Below, piece by piece: positions 16,552 through 26,800 of a stretch of 64,000 bases of DNA. This DNA is from Alphaproteobacteria bacterium (GTDB taxonomy: Bacteria > Myxococcota_A > UBA796 > GCA-2862545). Made by a program: the position numbers and the translations under genes. The stretch spans positions 248,001-312,000 of the forward strand of contig JACKEQ010000003.1 in the NCBI GenBank assembly GCA_020632885.1, read 5' to 3'. The notes below the pieces were generated by a model. That model did not search any database, was not told the origin of the DNA, and worked only from the letters and a program-made list of their open reading frames with translations. Within the stretch, counting starts at the first letter, position 1. Each line of letters begins with the position of its first letter.

Positions 16552-17987
16552 TCTCCCCCTTCCGTGTCCAGGACCACAGAGTCGGCACCGTCGATGAGCA
16601 CGGTCACCCTCTGCACCCTGCCGCGGAAGGCCTCGAACGCCTCCAGGGCCTCGGGCATCGCGGGCTGTTCCCAGTCGTCGACCAGGAACGACCTCGAGTA
16701 GCCCGCGGCCCGGTGGCGGAGCGTGAGCCTCGGGATCCGGGCTCCGCGGTCGAGGGCCCGCGCGACCGACATCCAGAGCGAGAGCCCGACATCCACGTGC
16801 TCGAGGAACGGAAGTCGGAAGCGCTCCCCCTCCGGCGCGTCGAGGTCGGCCCGCGGCGGGTAGTACTCGGAAGGGGGCCCCCTGACGTCGCGGACCTCCG
16901 CGTCGTGCTGCCCGAAGAGCACGCCACCGAGGGCCTCCCCGTCGCGCACCCCATGCACGAGCCGCACGTGAGGCGCGTGATCCAGGATCGGCCGCCACGG
17001 CCGGGCATGCCCGTGGTCCCAGCTCACGGACCAACCCACCGAGAGCTCGCGGAGCAGGCGCCACGCGGGCTCGCCGAGCACCGGCGGCACCTGGCTGGCC
17101 TGCTTGAACACGGGGACCGCTCCGCGGAGCACGCCACGCACCAGCCCGACGTCCTTGCGCGGCACGAACGACGCGAGCCCGCCCAACCACGATGGCCCGT
17201 GTTCCTTCTCGAGCTCCTTGATCCGCGCCCGGGTGGCCCGATCGGTCCTGCCGCTCAGGTGCAGCGCCACGAGCTCGCCGCGCGGATCGCCCTCCGCCGC
17301 CAGCAGATCCGCGTAGACCGCGAGGGCCTCGAGGTCGTCGTCGTCGCGGGCGATGCGCTCCAGGAGCTCGCGCTGCACGGCGTCCTCGCGAGCGGCGTCG
17401 GCCTCGGCCCGCTCCACCCGCACGTCCAGCGCGTCGAGATCGGGCTCCGGGGCGGTGTCGACGGCCTCCACGGCCTGGCGGGCCCCCTCCCACACCCGGT
17501 CGGCGAGGTGGTGGCGGATCTCCCACGGCATCGACGCGGGGCCACGCTCGAGCCGATCGAGCAGACGGGGGTCGCCCGTGTGGCCCGCGAGCTCGAGCAG
17601 CCCGTGCCAGAAGTCCCGGCCGGAGATGAAGACGGGCGCATCGAGCCAGTGCAGGATCAGCGGGGTCCAGCGCGGGTCCGGCGGCTTCCCGGCGGCCTCG
17701 CGGAAGGTCGCGACCACGGCCTTCTGCTGGAACCGGGGAGCCTCACGGCGCAGGCGGATCTGGACATGCGGACCCGGGATCCCCGCGTCGCGTGCGCGCT
17801 TCACCGCGGACACCCCGAGCAGCGGCACGCGCGCCAGGGCCTCCAGGCGGTCGATCCGCGCGGCGAGCCCGGGTGCGCGGATTCCCCGCCAGACCTCGAC
17901 GAGCCGGTCGGCGGCCGCGGCCCTGTCGCCCCGATCCAGCGTCGCGCACGCCTCGCGGATCCCGTCCTCCACGCCTCCCCCCGCCAT
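16530..17987 (-). CDS. TIGR02996 (repeat-companion) domain protein
   Basis: A 485-residue protein of unknown function. Its middle (about residues 210-250) carries a clear TIGR02996-type motif: LLERIARDDDD, VYADLLAAEGDPRGELVALH. This motif accompanies leucine-rich-repeat-like proteins in planctomycetes and myxobacteria. The first 190 residues look like helical repeats, the last 230 like beta/LRR-type structure. The start is ATG 17987 with AGGAGG six bases upstream. The final codons run into the convergent tRNA-Thr gene, so the last residues may not be conserved. Confidence 0.65.
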   Translation of the reverse strand: MAGGGVEDGIREACATLDRGDRAAAADRLVEVWRGIRAPGLAARIDRLEALARVPLLGVSAVKRARDAGIPGPHVQIRLRREAPRFQQKAVVATFREAAGKPPDPRWTPLILHWLDAPVFISGRDFWHGLLELAGHTGDPRLLDRLERGPASMPWEIRHHLADRVWEGARQAVEAVDTAPEPDLDALDVRVERAEADAAREDAVQRELLERIARDDDDLEALAVYADLLAAEGDPRGELVALHLSGRTDRATRARIKELEKEHGPSWLGGLASFVPRKDVGLVRGVLRGAVPVFKQASQVPPVLGEPAWRLLRELSVGWSVSWDHGHARPWRPILDHAPHVRLVHGVRDGEALGGVLFGQHDAEVRDVRGPPSEYYPPRADLDAPEGERFRLPFLEHVDVGLSLWMSVARALDRGARIPRLTLRHRAAGYSRSFLVDDWEQPAMPEALEAFEAFRGRVQRVTVLIDGADSVVLDTEGGDGAEDRT

Positions 17988-18037
17988 CTCGTCCCTCCTG
18001 GGTGATAGGGGGCTGCTCCGATGGAGACGCACCCCCG

Positions 18038-18583
18038 ATGCACATGATGGAACCCGTCACGTTCGAGCGCGACACCGAGGTCGTGCTCATCCCGGACGGC
18101 TACACGATCACGGCCCTCGCCGGCACCCGCGGTCACATCACCCAGGTGCTCGGACGTCACTGGACGGTGCAGCTCGACACGGGGCGCCTGGTGCGGGTCA
18201 GCGCCGACGACGCGGAGGCGATCGGCAAGGACACCGATGCGCCCGAGGCCGAGGAGGTGGAGGACGTCGAGGTGGACGCGGAGCTCGTGTGGGAGCGCCT
18301 GCGGGGCTGCTTCGACCCCGAGATCCCCGTGAACATCGTGGATCTCGGGCTCATCTACCGCCTGAACGTCACCGACACCGAAGCCGGGGGGAAGTGGGTG
18401 CAGGTGGAGATGACCCTGACCGCACCCGGATGCGGCATGGGTCAGGTGCTCGCCGACGACGTGGACGCGACCATCCGGCGGATCCCGGGCGTGGAGAAGG
18501 TGGAGGTCGACCTCGTGTTCGACCCGCCCTGGTCGCCGGATCTGATGACGGAGGAGGCGCGCCTGGAGCTCGGGATGTTCTGA
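18038..18583 (+). CDS. sufT: SufT-like Fe-S cluster assembly protein (MIP18/DUF59 family)
   Basis: The 181-residue protein has an N-terminal domain (about 1-75) typical of SufT and a C-terminal MIP18/DUF59 domain (about 85-175). Signature motifs are DPEIPVNIVDLGLIY and TAPGCGMG, and the end reads FDPPWSPDLMTEEARLELGM. SufT assists maturation of iron-sulfur proteins in the cytoplasm. No other suf genes are nearby. The first of several clustered ATGs (18038, 18044, 18047) is used. Confidence 0.85.
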   Translation: MHMMEPVTFERDTEVVLIPDGYTITALAGTRGHITQVLGRHWTVQLDTGRLVRVSADDAEAIGKDTDAPEAEEVEDVEVDAELVWERLRGCFDPEIPVNIVDLGLIYRLNVTDTEAGGKWVQVEMTLTAPGCGMGQVLADDVDATIRRIPGVEKVEVDLVFDPPWSPDLMTEEARLELGMF

Positions 18584-18599
18584 CGGGCCGCGAGGGCGC

Positions 18600-19331
18600 C
18601 TATCGCACACGCCGGACGACGTGGAACCCGTGCGACGTCCGGACGACCTCGGAGGTGCCGCCCGGCTGGAGCGCGAACGCGGCGTCCTCGAACGCCGGCT
18701 CCATGACGCCGCGCGCCACCTCCCCGAGCGACCCACCGGCCACCGCGCTCCCGTCCTCCGAGCGTGCGCGGGCCACGGTCGCGAAGTCCGCCCCCGCGAG
18801 GATCTCGGCCCGGACGGACTCCGCGAGCGCGCGCGCCTCGTCCTCCGTCCTCGTGGCCGTGCTGCGGGAGGCCCCCGCGAAGCCGACCACGACGTGCGCG
18901 ACCTCCACGACCTCGATCGCGTCACGGCGCAGGACGTGCCACCCGAACGGCGTGCGCACGATCGGGGCGAGCCTGCCGACCTCCACCGACGCCACGGACC
19001 GCTCCACCTCCGGCGGCAGCGTGCCGGGCACGTAGACCCCGAGGCCCCCTCCCCTCGCCCCCGAAGGCCCATCCGAGTGCGCGCGCGCGAGGGCCGCGAA
19101 GTCCTCGGTCTTCGCGCGCTCCGAGAGCTCCCGGGCCAGCGCCCCGGCCTCCGGCTCGCTCCGGACCACCGAAGGGCCCGCGCCCACGGCGCCCTTCCAG
19201 GCGATCAGGATGTGCGATGCGGCGTACCGGGCCTCGGTGGCCTCGGGCCAGGGTTGGGAGACCGGCGCGACGGGGGCGTCCACCACCGTCGGGCTCGTGC
19301 CCGTGCACGCCAGCATCCACCACAGGCCCAT
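18600..19331 (-). CDS. Lipoprotein with two parvulin-type peptidyl-prolyl isomerase domains
   Basis: The 243-residue protein has two tandem parvulin domains. The first spans about 38-140 (ASHILIAWKG to FGWHVLRRD) and the second about 148-243 (VAHVVVGFAG to HGFHVVRRV). Each keeps the SHIL-like opening and GxHV ending of PpiC-type isomerases. The start ATG at 19331 has GGAGGG upstream and gives MGLWWMLAC, a very short lipoprotein signal with a plausible Cys. It should act as a folding aid in the envelope. It is divergent from the trypsin-like protease gene, another envelope quality-control candidate. Confidence 0.8.
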   Translation of the reverse strand: MGLWWMLACTGTSPTVVDAPVAPVSQPWPEATEARYAASHILIAWKGAVGAGPSVVRSEPEAGALARELSERAKTEDFAALARAHSDGPSGARGGGLGVYVPGTLPPEVERSVASVEVGRLAPIVRTPFGWHVLRRDAIEVVEVAHVVVGFAGASRSTATRTEDEARALAESVRAEILAGADFATVARARSEDGSAVAGGSLGEVARGVMEPAFEDAAFALQPGGTSEVVRTSHGFHVVRRVR

Positions 19332-19347
19332 CGCGCCCTCCACGCGG

Positions 19348-20376
19348 ATGATAGTCCGCCCCATGCTCGCGCTCACCCTGTTCGCTGCCGTCGCCGCGGC
19401 CCCCGACGCCCGGGACGCCGTGGTGTTCCTCGAGCAGGGCAGCTCCGCGTGCGCCGGGACCCTGATCGACGCGGAGGGCACCGTGCTCACGGCGTACCAC
19501 TGCGTGATGAGCGGCGGTCGGCCCCGGGTGACGACCCGCGCGGGCGATGTCGCCATCGGTCGGGTGGTCGCGCTGAGCCGTCAGCACGACCTCGCCGTGG
19601 TGGCCACCGATCTCACGGATCGCCCGTTCCTGCCGGTGCGTGAGAGCGCTCCGGAGCCCGAGGAGCCCGTGCGGGTCATCGGGCATCCCATGGGGGCGAA
19701 CGAGCCGGGCGGATTCCTCGCTGGGCTCCTGCGCTGGTCGGTGAGCACGGGGATCGTGAGCGCGGTGGGTCCGCGGGCGATCCAGGTGACGGCACCCATC
19801 AACCGCGGCAACTCGGGCGGGCCCGTGCTGGACGCGGACGACCGGGTGATCGGTGTGGTCAGCCGGCGCATCACGGGGGACGGCCTGGGGTTCGCGGGTC
19901 GTGTGGACGCCCTGCCGGAGGGCGGCTCGCTGCTGTCACCGGGCGGTAAGGTGGAGGTGCGCAGCGTGCTCCAGACCACCGGGGCGCCCATCGCGCTGGG
20001 TCTGGCGCTGAACGTCGAGCTGCGCGACCGGATCGTGCTCTCCGGCATCGTCGCCGCCCCGCTCGGCCTGCGGTGGCAGGCCTGGACCTCCGGGGAGGCC
20101 GTGCATCAGCCCTGGGAGGTGCACGCAGCCCTGCGCCAGCGGGTGTTCCGCGGCCCTTTCGCACTGCGCCTCGACGCCTATGCGGGTGTCGGTGGCGTGG
20201 ACACCGTGTCCTTCGACGGCGACCGCTTCCGGTACGCGAGCGAGGTCGTGCCCGTGGTGGGCGGCCGGGCCGCGGTCCGGGCGGTCGCATTCTCCTACGG
20301 GGTCGCGCTCGCCGAGACCCCTGCCTTCCTGGCCCGGGTGGAGCTCGCCTTCCCGGGCACCCTCTTCATGCTCTGA
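19348..20376 (+). CDS. Exported trypsin-like serine protease with C-terminal beta-rich domain
   Basis: About 342 residues. A signal peptide (MIVRPMLALTLFAAVAAA if ATG 19348 is used; ATG 19363 is the alternative) precedes a trypsin-fold domain. The triad is visible: His in TAYHCV, Asp in QHDLAVVA and Ser in GNSGGPV. From about residue 205 the sequence is a series of amphipathic strands (LGLALNVELRDRIVLSG and others) resembling an outer-membrane barrel. No PDZ domain is present, unlike DegP. A protease-barrel fusion is unusual but the barrel part is inferred from pattern only. Confidence 0.75.
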   Translation: MIVRPMLALTLFAAVAAAPDARDAVVFLEQGSSACAGTLIDAEGTVLTAYHCVMSGGRPRVTTRAGDVAIGRVVALSRQHDLAVVATDLTDRPFLPVRESAPEPEEPVRVIGHPMGANEPGGFLAGLLRWSVSTGIVSAVGPRAIQVTAPINRGNSGGPVLDADDRVIGVVSRRITGDGLGFAGRVDALPEGGSLLSPGGKVEVRSVLQTTGAPIALGLALNVELRDRIVLSGIVAAPLGLRWQAWTSGEAVHQPWEVHAALRQRVFRGPFALRLDAYAGVGGVDTVSFDGDRFRYASEVVPVVGGRAAVRAVAFSYGVALAETPAFLARVELAFPGTLFML

Positions 20377-20384
20377 GGATCCCC

Positions 20385-21119
20385 ATGCGCACCCTCGATC
20401 ATCCCGTGATCTCCGAACGCTATTTCTTCCCGCGGGTGCAGGCGCCCGAGAGCCCCACCTGGGTGGACGTGCCGGGCGCGCGGCTCGCGTGTGCCCGCTA
20501 CGACGGGCCCTCCGCGGAGGCCCCCGTGCTCCTGCACTTCCACGGGAACGGGGAGGTGGTCGCGGACTGGGCGGACCTCGCACCCGGGCTCGTCGCGGCG
20601 GGGTTCGCCCCGTTCTTCGCGGAGTACCGTGGCTACGGTGGATCCACGGGCCGTCCGATGCTCGACACCCAGCTCGACGACGCCCTGGCCATCGCGGACG
20701 CCGTGGGTGTGCCGTTCGAGCGCATGGTGGTCTACGGACGCTCGGTGGGCTCGCTCTACGCGCTGCACGTCGCCGCGAACCGTCCGGTCCGCGCGCTCGT
20801 CCTGGAGTCCGGCATCGCCGACGTCGGCCAGCGCCTGTTGCTCCGTCTCCAGCCCGGGGAGCTCGGCGTGTCGCCAGACGTGTTCGATGCGGCCCTCGAA
20901 GAGCGCTTCGACCACCAGGCCAAGATCGCCGCCACCCGCTGCCCGGTGCACGTCATCCACACCGTGCACGACCACATGGTGGACATCGAGCACGCTCGCA
21001 CCCTGGCGCACTGGGCCGGCGAACGCGCGGAGCTCCTGGAGCTCGATCTGGGCGATCACAACACGATCTTCGCCTACAACGCGCCCCGCATCCTGGCCGA
21101 GGTCGCGAAGCTCGCCTGA
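20385..21119 (+). CDS. Alpha/beta hydrolase
   Basis: A 244-residue hydrolase. The oxyanion region is HFHGNGEV, the nucleophile elbow GRSVGS (Ser at about residue 118), the acid probably Asp in HTVHDHMVD, and the catalytic His in GDHNTIF near the end. EYRGYGGSTG is typical of the family. No lid domain is evident and the substrate cannot be predicted. It begins eight bases after the protease stop, so the two are probably co-transcribed. It is convergent with the redoxin gene. Confidence 0.8.
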   Translation: MRTLDHPVISERYFFPRVQAPESPTWVDVPGARLACARYDGPSAEAPVLLHFHGNGEVVADWADLAPGLVAAGFAPFFAEYRGYGGSTGRPMLDTQLDDALAIADAVGVPFERMVVYGRSVGSLYALHVAANRPVRALVLESGIADVGQRLLLRLQPGELGVSPDVFDAALEERFDHQAKIAATRCPVHVIHTVHDHMVDIEHARTLAHWAGERAELLELDLGDHNTIFAYNAPRILAEVAKLA

Positions 21120-21123
21120 CGGC

Positions 21124-21708
21124 TCACAGCTCCGCGAGCGCGCTCTCGACGGCGTTGTGGACCTCTTCGTCGGTCGGAGGGTTCACGCGCTCGACGACCG
21201 TGAGGTCCGGCCCGATCAGGAGGACGGCGGGGTACTGGCCCTGCACGACAGCGCCTGCCGTGGTCTTGGCGCCATCCCCCAGGACGGGACCCTCGATGTC
21301 GAAGTTCTCGGCCCAGAGCCCGAGGTCCTCGATGGTGGGCTCCCGGCTCTCGACGTTCTCCTGCAGCACCGTGATGTAGGCGAACGGCTCCTGCGCGAAC
21401 GCGTCGATCGTGGACTGCGTGCCCTGCGCCAGGTCCTGGCACGGCGCACACCACATGGTGGAGACGTCGAGGATCACGACGCGCCCGTGGAACTGCCAGA
21501 GGGACACCTCCTCGCCGTACTGGTCGAAAAGGCGGGCGTCCGGCACCACCTGACCCACGCCGAAGCCCTGGCCCCGCGTGCCTTCCGGGGGGGCGGTCAC
21601 CGTCCAGCGGTTCGTGGGGCTGTCCCACGCCCAGGCGCCGTCCGTGGGGGCCGCCGTGTAGAGGTGGGGCGCGCATCCGCCCACGAGCAACAGCAGTGCG
21701 AAGCGCAT
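21124..21708 (-). CDS. TlpA-like thioredoxin-fold lipoprotein
   Basis: The 194-residue protein starts at ATG 21708, with AGGAG upstream, and a lipoprotein signal MRFALLLLVGGC. A thioredoxin/AhpC-type fold follows, with the redox motif WCAPC at about residue 85 and a cis-Pro segment QYPAVLLIGPD. It is probably a membrane-anchored thiol-disulfide oxidoreductase facing the periplasm. Specific partners are unknown; no cytochrome maturation genes are nearby. Confidence 0.8.
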   Translation of the reverse strand: MRFALLLLVGGCAPHLYTAAPTDGAWAWDSPTNRWTVTAPPEGTRGQGFGVGQVVPDARLFDQYGEEVSLWQFHGRVVILDVSTMWCAPCQDLAQGTQSTIDAFAQEPFAYITVLQENVESREPTIEDLGLWAENFDIEGPVLGDGAKTTAGAVVQGQYPAVLLIGPDLTVVERVNPPTDEEVHNAVESALAEL

Positions 21709-21835
21709 CCGAGCTCCTTCCCCGCCATGGTAGCGCACACCCGCGGGGTCGTGCACGCGAGGCCGCCCGCAGACTGGTCATCATTCGTCAGCGGGGACTC
21801 GACACGACCGGCTCGCGGCGCCATGCTCCCGCCCC

Positions 21836-23134
21836 ATGACACGACTGACCCGCGACACGCTGCTCGAAGACTACCACTCCTACGGGGTCCCCTCGGACCG
21901 GTGGAGGGTGGGCGCCGAGTTCGAGCGCCACCTCCTCGACGACAACGGGATCCCCCTGCCCTACTTCGGCGAGCCGGGGGTCCGGTGGCTGATGGACCGC
22001 CTCGTCGAAGAAGACGGTTGGGAGAGGGAGATGGAGGGTGATCACCCCATCGCGCTCCTGAAGGACGGCGCCAGCGTCACCCTCGAGCCGGGCGGCCAGT
22101 TCGAGCTCTCCGGAGCTCCCTACACCGACGTGAAGGGCGTGGACGCCGAGCTCGCCGCCTTCAACCGCCGCGTGGACGAGCTCCTCGAGGGTACCGGCTA
22201 CCACCAGGTCGCCCTCGGCTTCACGCCGGTGGCCGCGATCCCCGACATCCCGTGGGTCCCCAAGGGTCGCTACTCCGTCATGCGCGACCACCTGAAGGAG
22301 ACCGGGAAGCTCGCGCACCACATGATGAAGGGCACGTGCGCCACCCAGGCCTCCTTCGACTTCGCGGACGAGGCGGACTGCGCGCGCAAGGTGCAGCTCG
22401 CCGTGGGGTTCGGCCCCCTGACCACCGCCATGTTCGCGAACAGCCCGCTGGAGAAGGGCGCGAGCACGGGCATGGCGTCCTTCCGCGGGCACATCTGGAC
22501 CCAGACGGACCCCCGCCGCACGGGCTTCCCCGAGGCCGCGACGAGCTTCAGCTTCGAGTCCTGGGTGGACTACCTGCTCGACGTCCCGATGATGTTCATC
22601 AAGCGCGGTGGCACGTACCACTGGGCGCGCGGTCGCACGTTCCGCGACTGGCTCGAGGATCCCGTCGATCCGCCGGACGCCCACGACTGGGACCTCCACC
22701 TCACCTCCGTGTTCCCGGAGGTCCGGATCAAGCGCACGATCGAGGTGCGCGGCGCAGACTGCGTGCCGCGGCCGCTGGCGATGGCGTTCACGGCCCTGTT
22801 CGAGGGCCTGTTCTACTGCGGTCAGGCGCGCGACGAGGCCGAGGAGCTCGAGGAGCGCTTCCTCACCCACGGCACCAAGGAGGAGCGCTTCGAGGTGGCG
22901 TGCCGCTCGGGGCTGGCTGGACAGGTCGGCGGTCGCCCGCTCGCCGCGTGGGCGGAGGAGCTCGTGGACATCGCGGGCCGCTCCCTCGACCGCTGTCGGC
23001 CCGGAGACCGCGCGTTCCTGGCGCCCCTCGTGCGTCAGGTCGAGTCCGGCGAGAGCCCGGCTGCGGCTGTCCTCCGTGCGTGGGAGGGCCGTACCGATGT
23101 ACGATCGTTCCTGCTGCAACACGGCATGGAGTGA
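21836..23134 (+). CDS. gshA: Glutamate-cysteine ligase (GCS2 family)
   Basis: A 432-residue enzyme expected to join glutamate and cysteine with ATP, the first step of glutathione (or a related gamma-Glu-Cys thiol). GCS2/plant-type motifs are RVGAEFERHLL near the N-terminus, SVTLEPGGQFELSG (about 85-98), GFTPVAAIPDIPWVPKGRY and EVRIKRTIEVRGADC. No gshB lies beside it. The helix-hairpin-helix gene starts inside its stop codon (GTGA overlap). Confidence 0.88.
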   Translation: MTRLTRDTLLEDYHSYGVPSDRWRVGAEFERHLLDDNGIPLPYFGEPGVRWLMDRLVEEDGWEREMEGDHPIALLKDGASVTLEPGGQFELSGAPYTDVKGVDAELAAFNRRVDELLEGTGYHQVALGFTPVAAIPDIPWVPKGRYSVMRDHLKETGKLAHHMMKGTCATQASFDFADEADCARKVQLAVGFGPLTTAMFANSPLEKGASTGMASFRGHIWTQTDPRRTGFPEAATSFSFESWVDYLLDVPMMFIKRGGTYHWARGRTFRDWLEDPVDPPDAHDWDLHLTSVFPEVRIKRTIEVRGADCVPRPLAMAFTALFEGLFYCGQARDEAEELEERFLTHGTKEERFEVACRSGLAGQVGGRPLAAWAEELVDIAGRSLDRCRPGDRAFLAPLVRQVESGESPAAAVLRAWEGRTDVRSFLLQHGME

Positions 23135-23802
23135 ACGTGCACCCCATCGACGACCACCGGCTGCCGGGCATCGGCCCGATGCGCCTCGCGCGCCTCCAGG
23201 AAGCCGGTGTCCAGACGCTCGAAGACCTGCTGACCGCCGACCAGGCCGCACTCGCCGGCCTCCCGGGCCTCAACGCCGCGGTGGTCGCCTCCGCGGTGTC
23301 CGCCGCCTCGCACCTCCTCGCCACCCCGCGCGAGCCGGAGCTGCCCGAGGTGCCGGATGTCCCGGGTGTGCCTCAGGCCCCCGCCGAGCCGGAGCCGCCC
23401 CCTCGGCCGGCCATCCCGGTGCACGAGCTCCCCGACGCCGACGAGGCGTCCGCCCCCAAGAAGCTCAAGCGGGGTCTCGACACCGCGCGCCGGGTGGAGA
23501 CGACCCTGGACTGGGTGCGGCAGGCGCGCGCCCACGCCCGCACCGACCCCGATGCGGGCCGGGAGTCCAAGGAGCTCCGCCGTCAGCTCAAGCGCCTCCG
23601 GGGTGTGCTGGAGCGACTGCAGAAGGAGTGCATCACGCACGGGCTCTCCCGACGTGCGGCCCACGACCTCGGTCCCCTGCTCGACGAGGCGGACGCCCGC
23701 CTCTCGTCGTGGACGGCGAAGTCCGCCAGCGAGAAGCGCGCCGACAAGGCCGCCCAGCGCGTGCGAGCCGTGCGCCGGGGGCTCGCCGCCCGCCTGGGCT
23801 GA
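23131..23802 (+). CDS. Helix-hairpin-helix domain protein
   Basis: A 223-residue protein. Residues about 8-55 form a helix-hairpin-helix with LPGIGPMRLARLQEAGV and LAGLPGLNAAVV, the kind of fold used for sequence-independent DNA binding. A Pro/Glu-rich linker (about 60-110) and a Lys/Arg-rich helical region (about 115-223) follow. GTG 23131 overlaps the gshA stop. It is probably nucleoid-associated or DNA-binding, but its role is unknown. Confidence 0.7.
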   Translation: MNVHPIDDHRLPGIGPMRLARLQEAGVQTLEDLLTADQAALAGLPGLNAAVVASAVSAASHLLATPREPELPEVPDVPGVPQAPAEPEPPPRPAIPVHELPDADEASAPKKLKRGLDTARRVETTLDWVRQARAHARTDPDAGRESKELRRQLKRLRGVLERLQKECITHGLSRRAAHDLGPLLDEADARLSSWTAKSASEKRADKAAQRVRAVRRGLAARLG

Positions 23803-23807
23803 CCTCC

Positions 23808-23824
23808 GGCGCTCTGGGAGCGCC
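23808..23824. terminator. Hairpin between convergent genes
   Basis: A perfect 7-bp stem with a TGG loop (GGCGCTC-TGG-GAGCGCC) lies in the 33-base gap between the convergent helix-hairpin-helix and DUF4157 genes. It lacks a T-run but is well placed as a two-way terminator. Confidence 0.45.
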
Positions 23825-23835
23825 CGCGCGACCCG

Positions 23836-26800
23836 CTACTTGCGGATCGCGCCTTCCTGGACCACGCCCTCGAGGAGCTCCGCGAGCTCGGGGTTGCTGG
23901 CCCGCGCCTCCTCCACGAGGTCCGCCATGTACTGGGTACCGGCCTCCGGCAGGTGGGCCAGCACGTCGCGCATGACCTCGTTCCGCTGGTCGGCGTCCTC
24001 GAGCTCGAACGCCAGGCTCATGGCCATCATCGGGTTCTTCTCCTCGTAGGAGAGCCGGATGGCGGAGTTCTGGATGTAGAGCGACTGCATCTGCGGATCG
24101 AGCGCCTTGAAGTCGTCCACCGACTGCACGCCCTTCATGGTCTCGTCCATCTGGTTCAGCAGTTGCTCGCGGCCAGCCTGGTAGACGCTGTCGTCGCCGA
24201 AGGCGAGGGCCGACAGGTTCGACAGCGAGCGGTCGTCGCCGTAGTTCTGCTGGGCCTCGAGGATGCGCTCGCGCTGGAACTCGGGCATCGAGGCCAGCAC
24301 CTGGCTGTCGAACTGCGTGCCGTTGAGACCGGTCATGTAGGCGCGCGCGTTCGCGTCCATCATGTTCGGCAGGCCGGTGTCGCCGCCAGGACCCTGGTAG
24401 CTGTACTTCTCGCCGTCGTGGCCGACGTAGCTGTCCTCGCCCGGACGGGCCATGGGCATGCCGTAGTGGTGCTCGACGCCGTTGAAGAAGTAGTCGGCGG
24501 CGGACTCGTTGAACAGCGCCTCCTCCGAGCCGCCGATCTCCTTCAGGTAGTCGGCCATGCCCGCCATCTGCTCGTCGGTCATCGTGACCGTCATCGCGGC
24601 GGTCTCGCCGTCCTTCACCTCGGGCGCGTCCTTGTAGTCGCCGGAGATCCCGGCGAAGAGCGCGACGTCCTCGTTGAACTCGGGGTTCGCGAGCGCGAAG
24701 CTCTCGACGTGCTTGTCCTCGCCGATGCTCCAGCCCACCAGCGGGATGTCGAGGGCCTGGACGTCGGACTCGTGGGTGAACCCGTGCTCCGTCTCGGTGA
24801 GACCGGCCTCGTTGCGGTACCGGTTCTCGGTCATGACGGTCTCGTAGTTGGACTGGAGCAGGTCCAGCCCGGCCACCTTGAGGTTCGCGCCGCCACCCTC
24901 GATCTCACCGGTCTCGATGTTCTCGTACGTGGTGGAGCCCGGCGTCGGGAGGTCGCCCTCCTTGTTGGACTTCATGAAGGCGTCGTTGGCCTGGGCCGCG
25001 ATGGCCGCCATGTCCGGCGGGTCCATCAGGCACATGCCGGTCTCGTCGGCCGCGAGGCCCTGCTCGAACTGGTCGCGCACCTCGGCGGGCAGCGAGTCGA
25101 GCGCCCCGGGGAGCACGCCGTACTGGTTGAACAGGCTGGCCTGCTGCTGGCCCGCTTCGGTCTTGGTGTCGATCGTGAACTTGACCTGCGAGATGTCGCC
25201 GTCCGTGCGGCTCCCGTCGATCTCGACAGCGCCGAACGCGCTCATGCCCGCGGTAGCCGTGCCCTTGTCCATGGCGGTGACGGCGATGTCGAGCATGCCC
25301 TCCTCGCGCATGGCCATGGTGACCTCGTGTACGTCCTGGCTCTCGCCGCCGATCTTCACGCCGATGCCGGCGTACCCTGCGCTGACCTCACCGCCGAGCT
25401 TGTCGCTCTCGTTGAAGGACACCGCCTCGCCGGCGGACAGGTTCTGCCAGTCGAACTCGCTCAGGGTGTCGGCATCGCCGAGCACCGCCTCGCGGCGCTC
25501 GCCCATCCACTTGTCGAACTCCTCGGGGTTCTCCTTGATGTAGGCGTCGCGGGCCGCCCGGTTGGCGGGGTCCGACATGTCGCCCGTGAGGCCGGGGACC
25601 GGGAAGTTGTCGACCGCCGAGTAGAAGCTGCTGGTGTCGGCGTTCTCGCCGCTCACGCTGGCCCCGAGACCCACGCCGCGCACCTTGCCCTCGACGTCGA
25701 CACCCCAGTTGAAGGTGTCGGTCTCGCTGGCCTGGCCCACGGGCCCGATGGAGTCGATCACGTTGCCGAGCGCCGTGAAGTGCTCCCCTTCGGTCTGGAG
25801 CGACGTGTCGCGCTGGTTCGACCAGCCGATGTTGCCGCCGACCTTGGTGTCGCCGTACTTGATGCTCCCGTTGCCGCCGACCGTGTAGCCGTCCGGACCG
25901 TACGTGAGCTCGCCGCCGAGCGAGCCGTTCTGCCCGGTGTACGTGTAGTTGGCGCCCGCAGTCTCGCCGTCGAACTGCACGCCACCGGTCATGCCGGTCT
26001 TGTCGGCGTTCTCCTGATTGTACTGGTAGTACGCGCCCTTGTTCGCATCATAGCCGAAGGTGTTCGTGGTCTGGTTGCCCGCGGCGTCCCGCGTGCCGGT
26101 CTGGTAGCCCACACCGTCGGAGTTGAACGTGACGCCGTCGGTGGCCGTGCCCTGGCCCTCGACGCCCTGTGTGGAGGTGATGGTCACGCCGTCGCCCGAG
26201 AGCTCCAGCTCGGCGCCGTCGGTCATGCCGTCGTGGTGGACGGTCTGGGACGCCGTGATGCGGTCGTCGTCCACCTTGACGCTGCGGAACTCGTCGTGGA
26301 CGACCTCGTTCTCGGTGCGGTCCTCCGCAGGCTCTTCCTTGGATGTGTCCTCGCTGTCCTCGTCGGTCTCGCGGTGGCGCTTGGCCTTTCCGCCCACCGC
26401 CGGGGTCAGCCGCGGCGCCGGTCCCCGCATGCCGCCCGCCACGAAGTCCGCGAACTTCGCGCCCGCGTCGGCCGCGGTCTTCTCGCCCGCATCGCCTTCC
26501 TGATCGACGGCGCTCTGGCTCGTGCCGCCGCCCGCCAGCGCGTGGGCCACCTCGTGACCGACGGTCTGCATGGCCGCGTGGTCGGTGAGGTCGTCGGTCG
26601 CGATGTCCGACCGGAAGGTCATCCCGGTGTTCTGCGTGAAGGCGCGCGCCCCGATCGCCTTGTTGGCGGCGTCGTCCACGCCGGCCGACAGCTTGGTGAT
26701 GTCCTGCCCGAACGCGCCCGCGAGCGCGGTGTTGAGCAGGTCGTTCTCCATCGGGCCCTTCTGCTGGGAGTGACCCGGAGGCACGTCGGACTGCTGGCCG

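Noticed and set aside
16476..17000. Possible phage or island attachment at tRNA-Thr
   Set aside because: No integrase gene or repeat of the tRNA 3' end was seen nearby.
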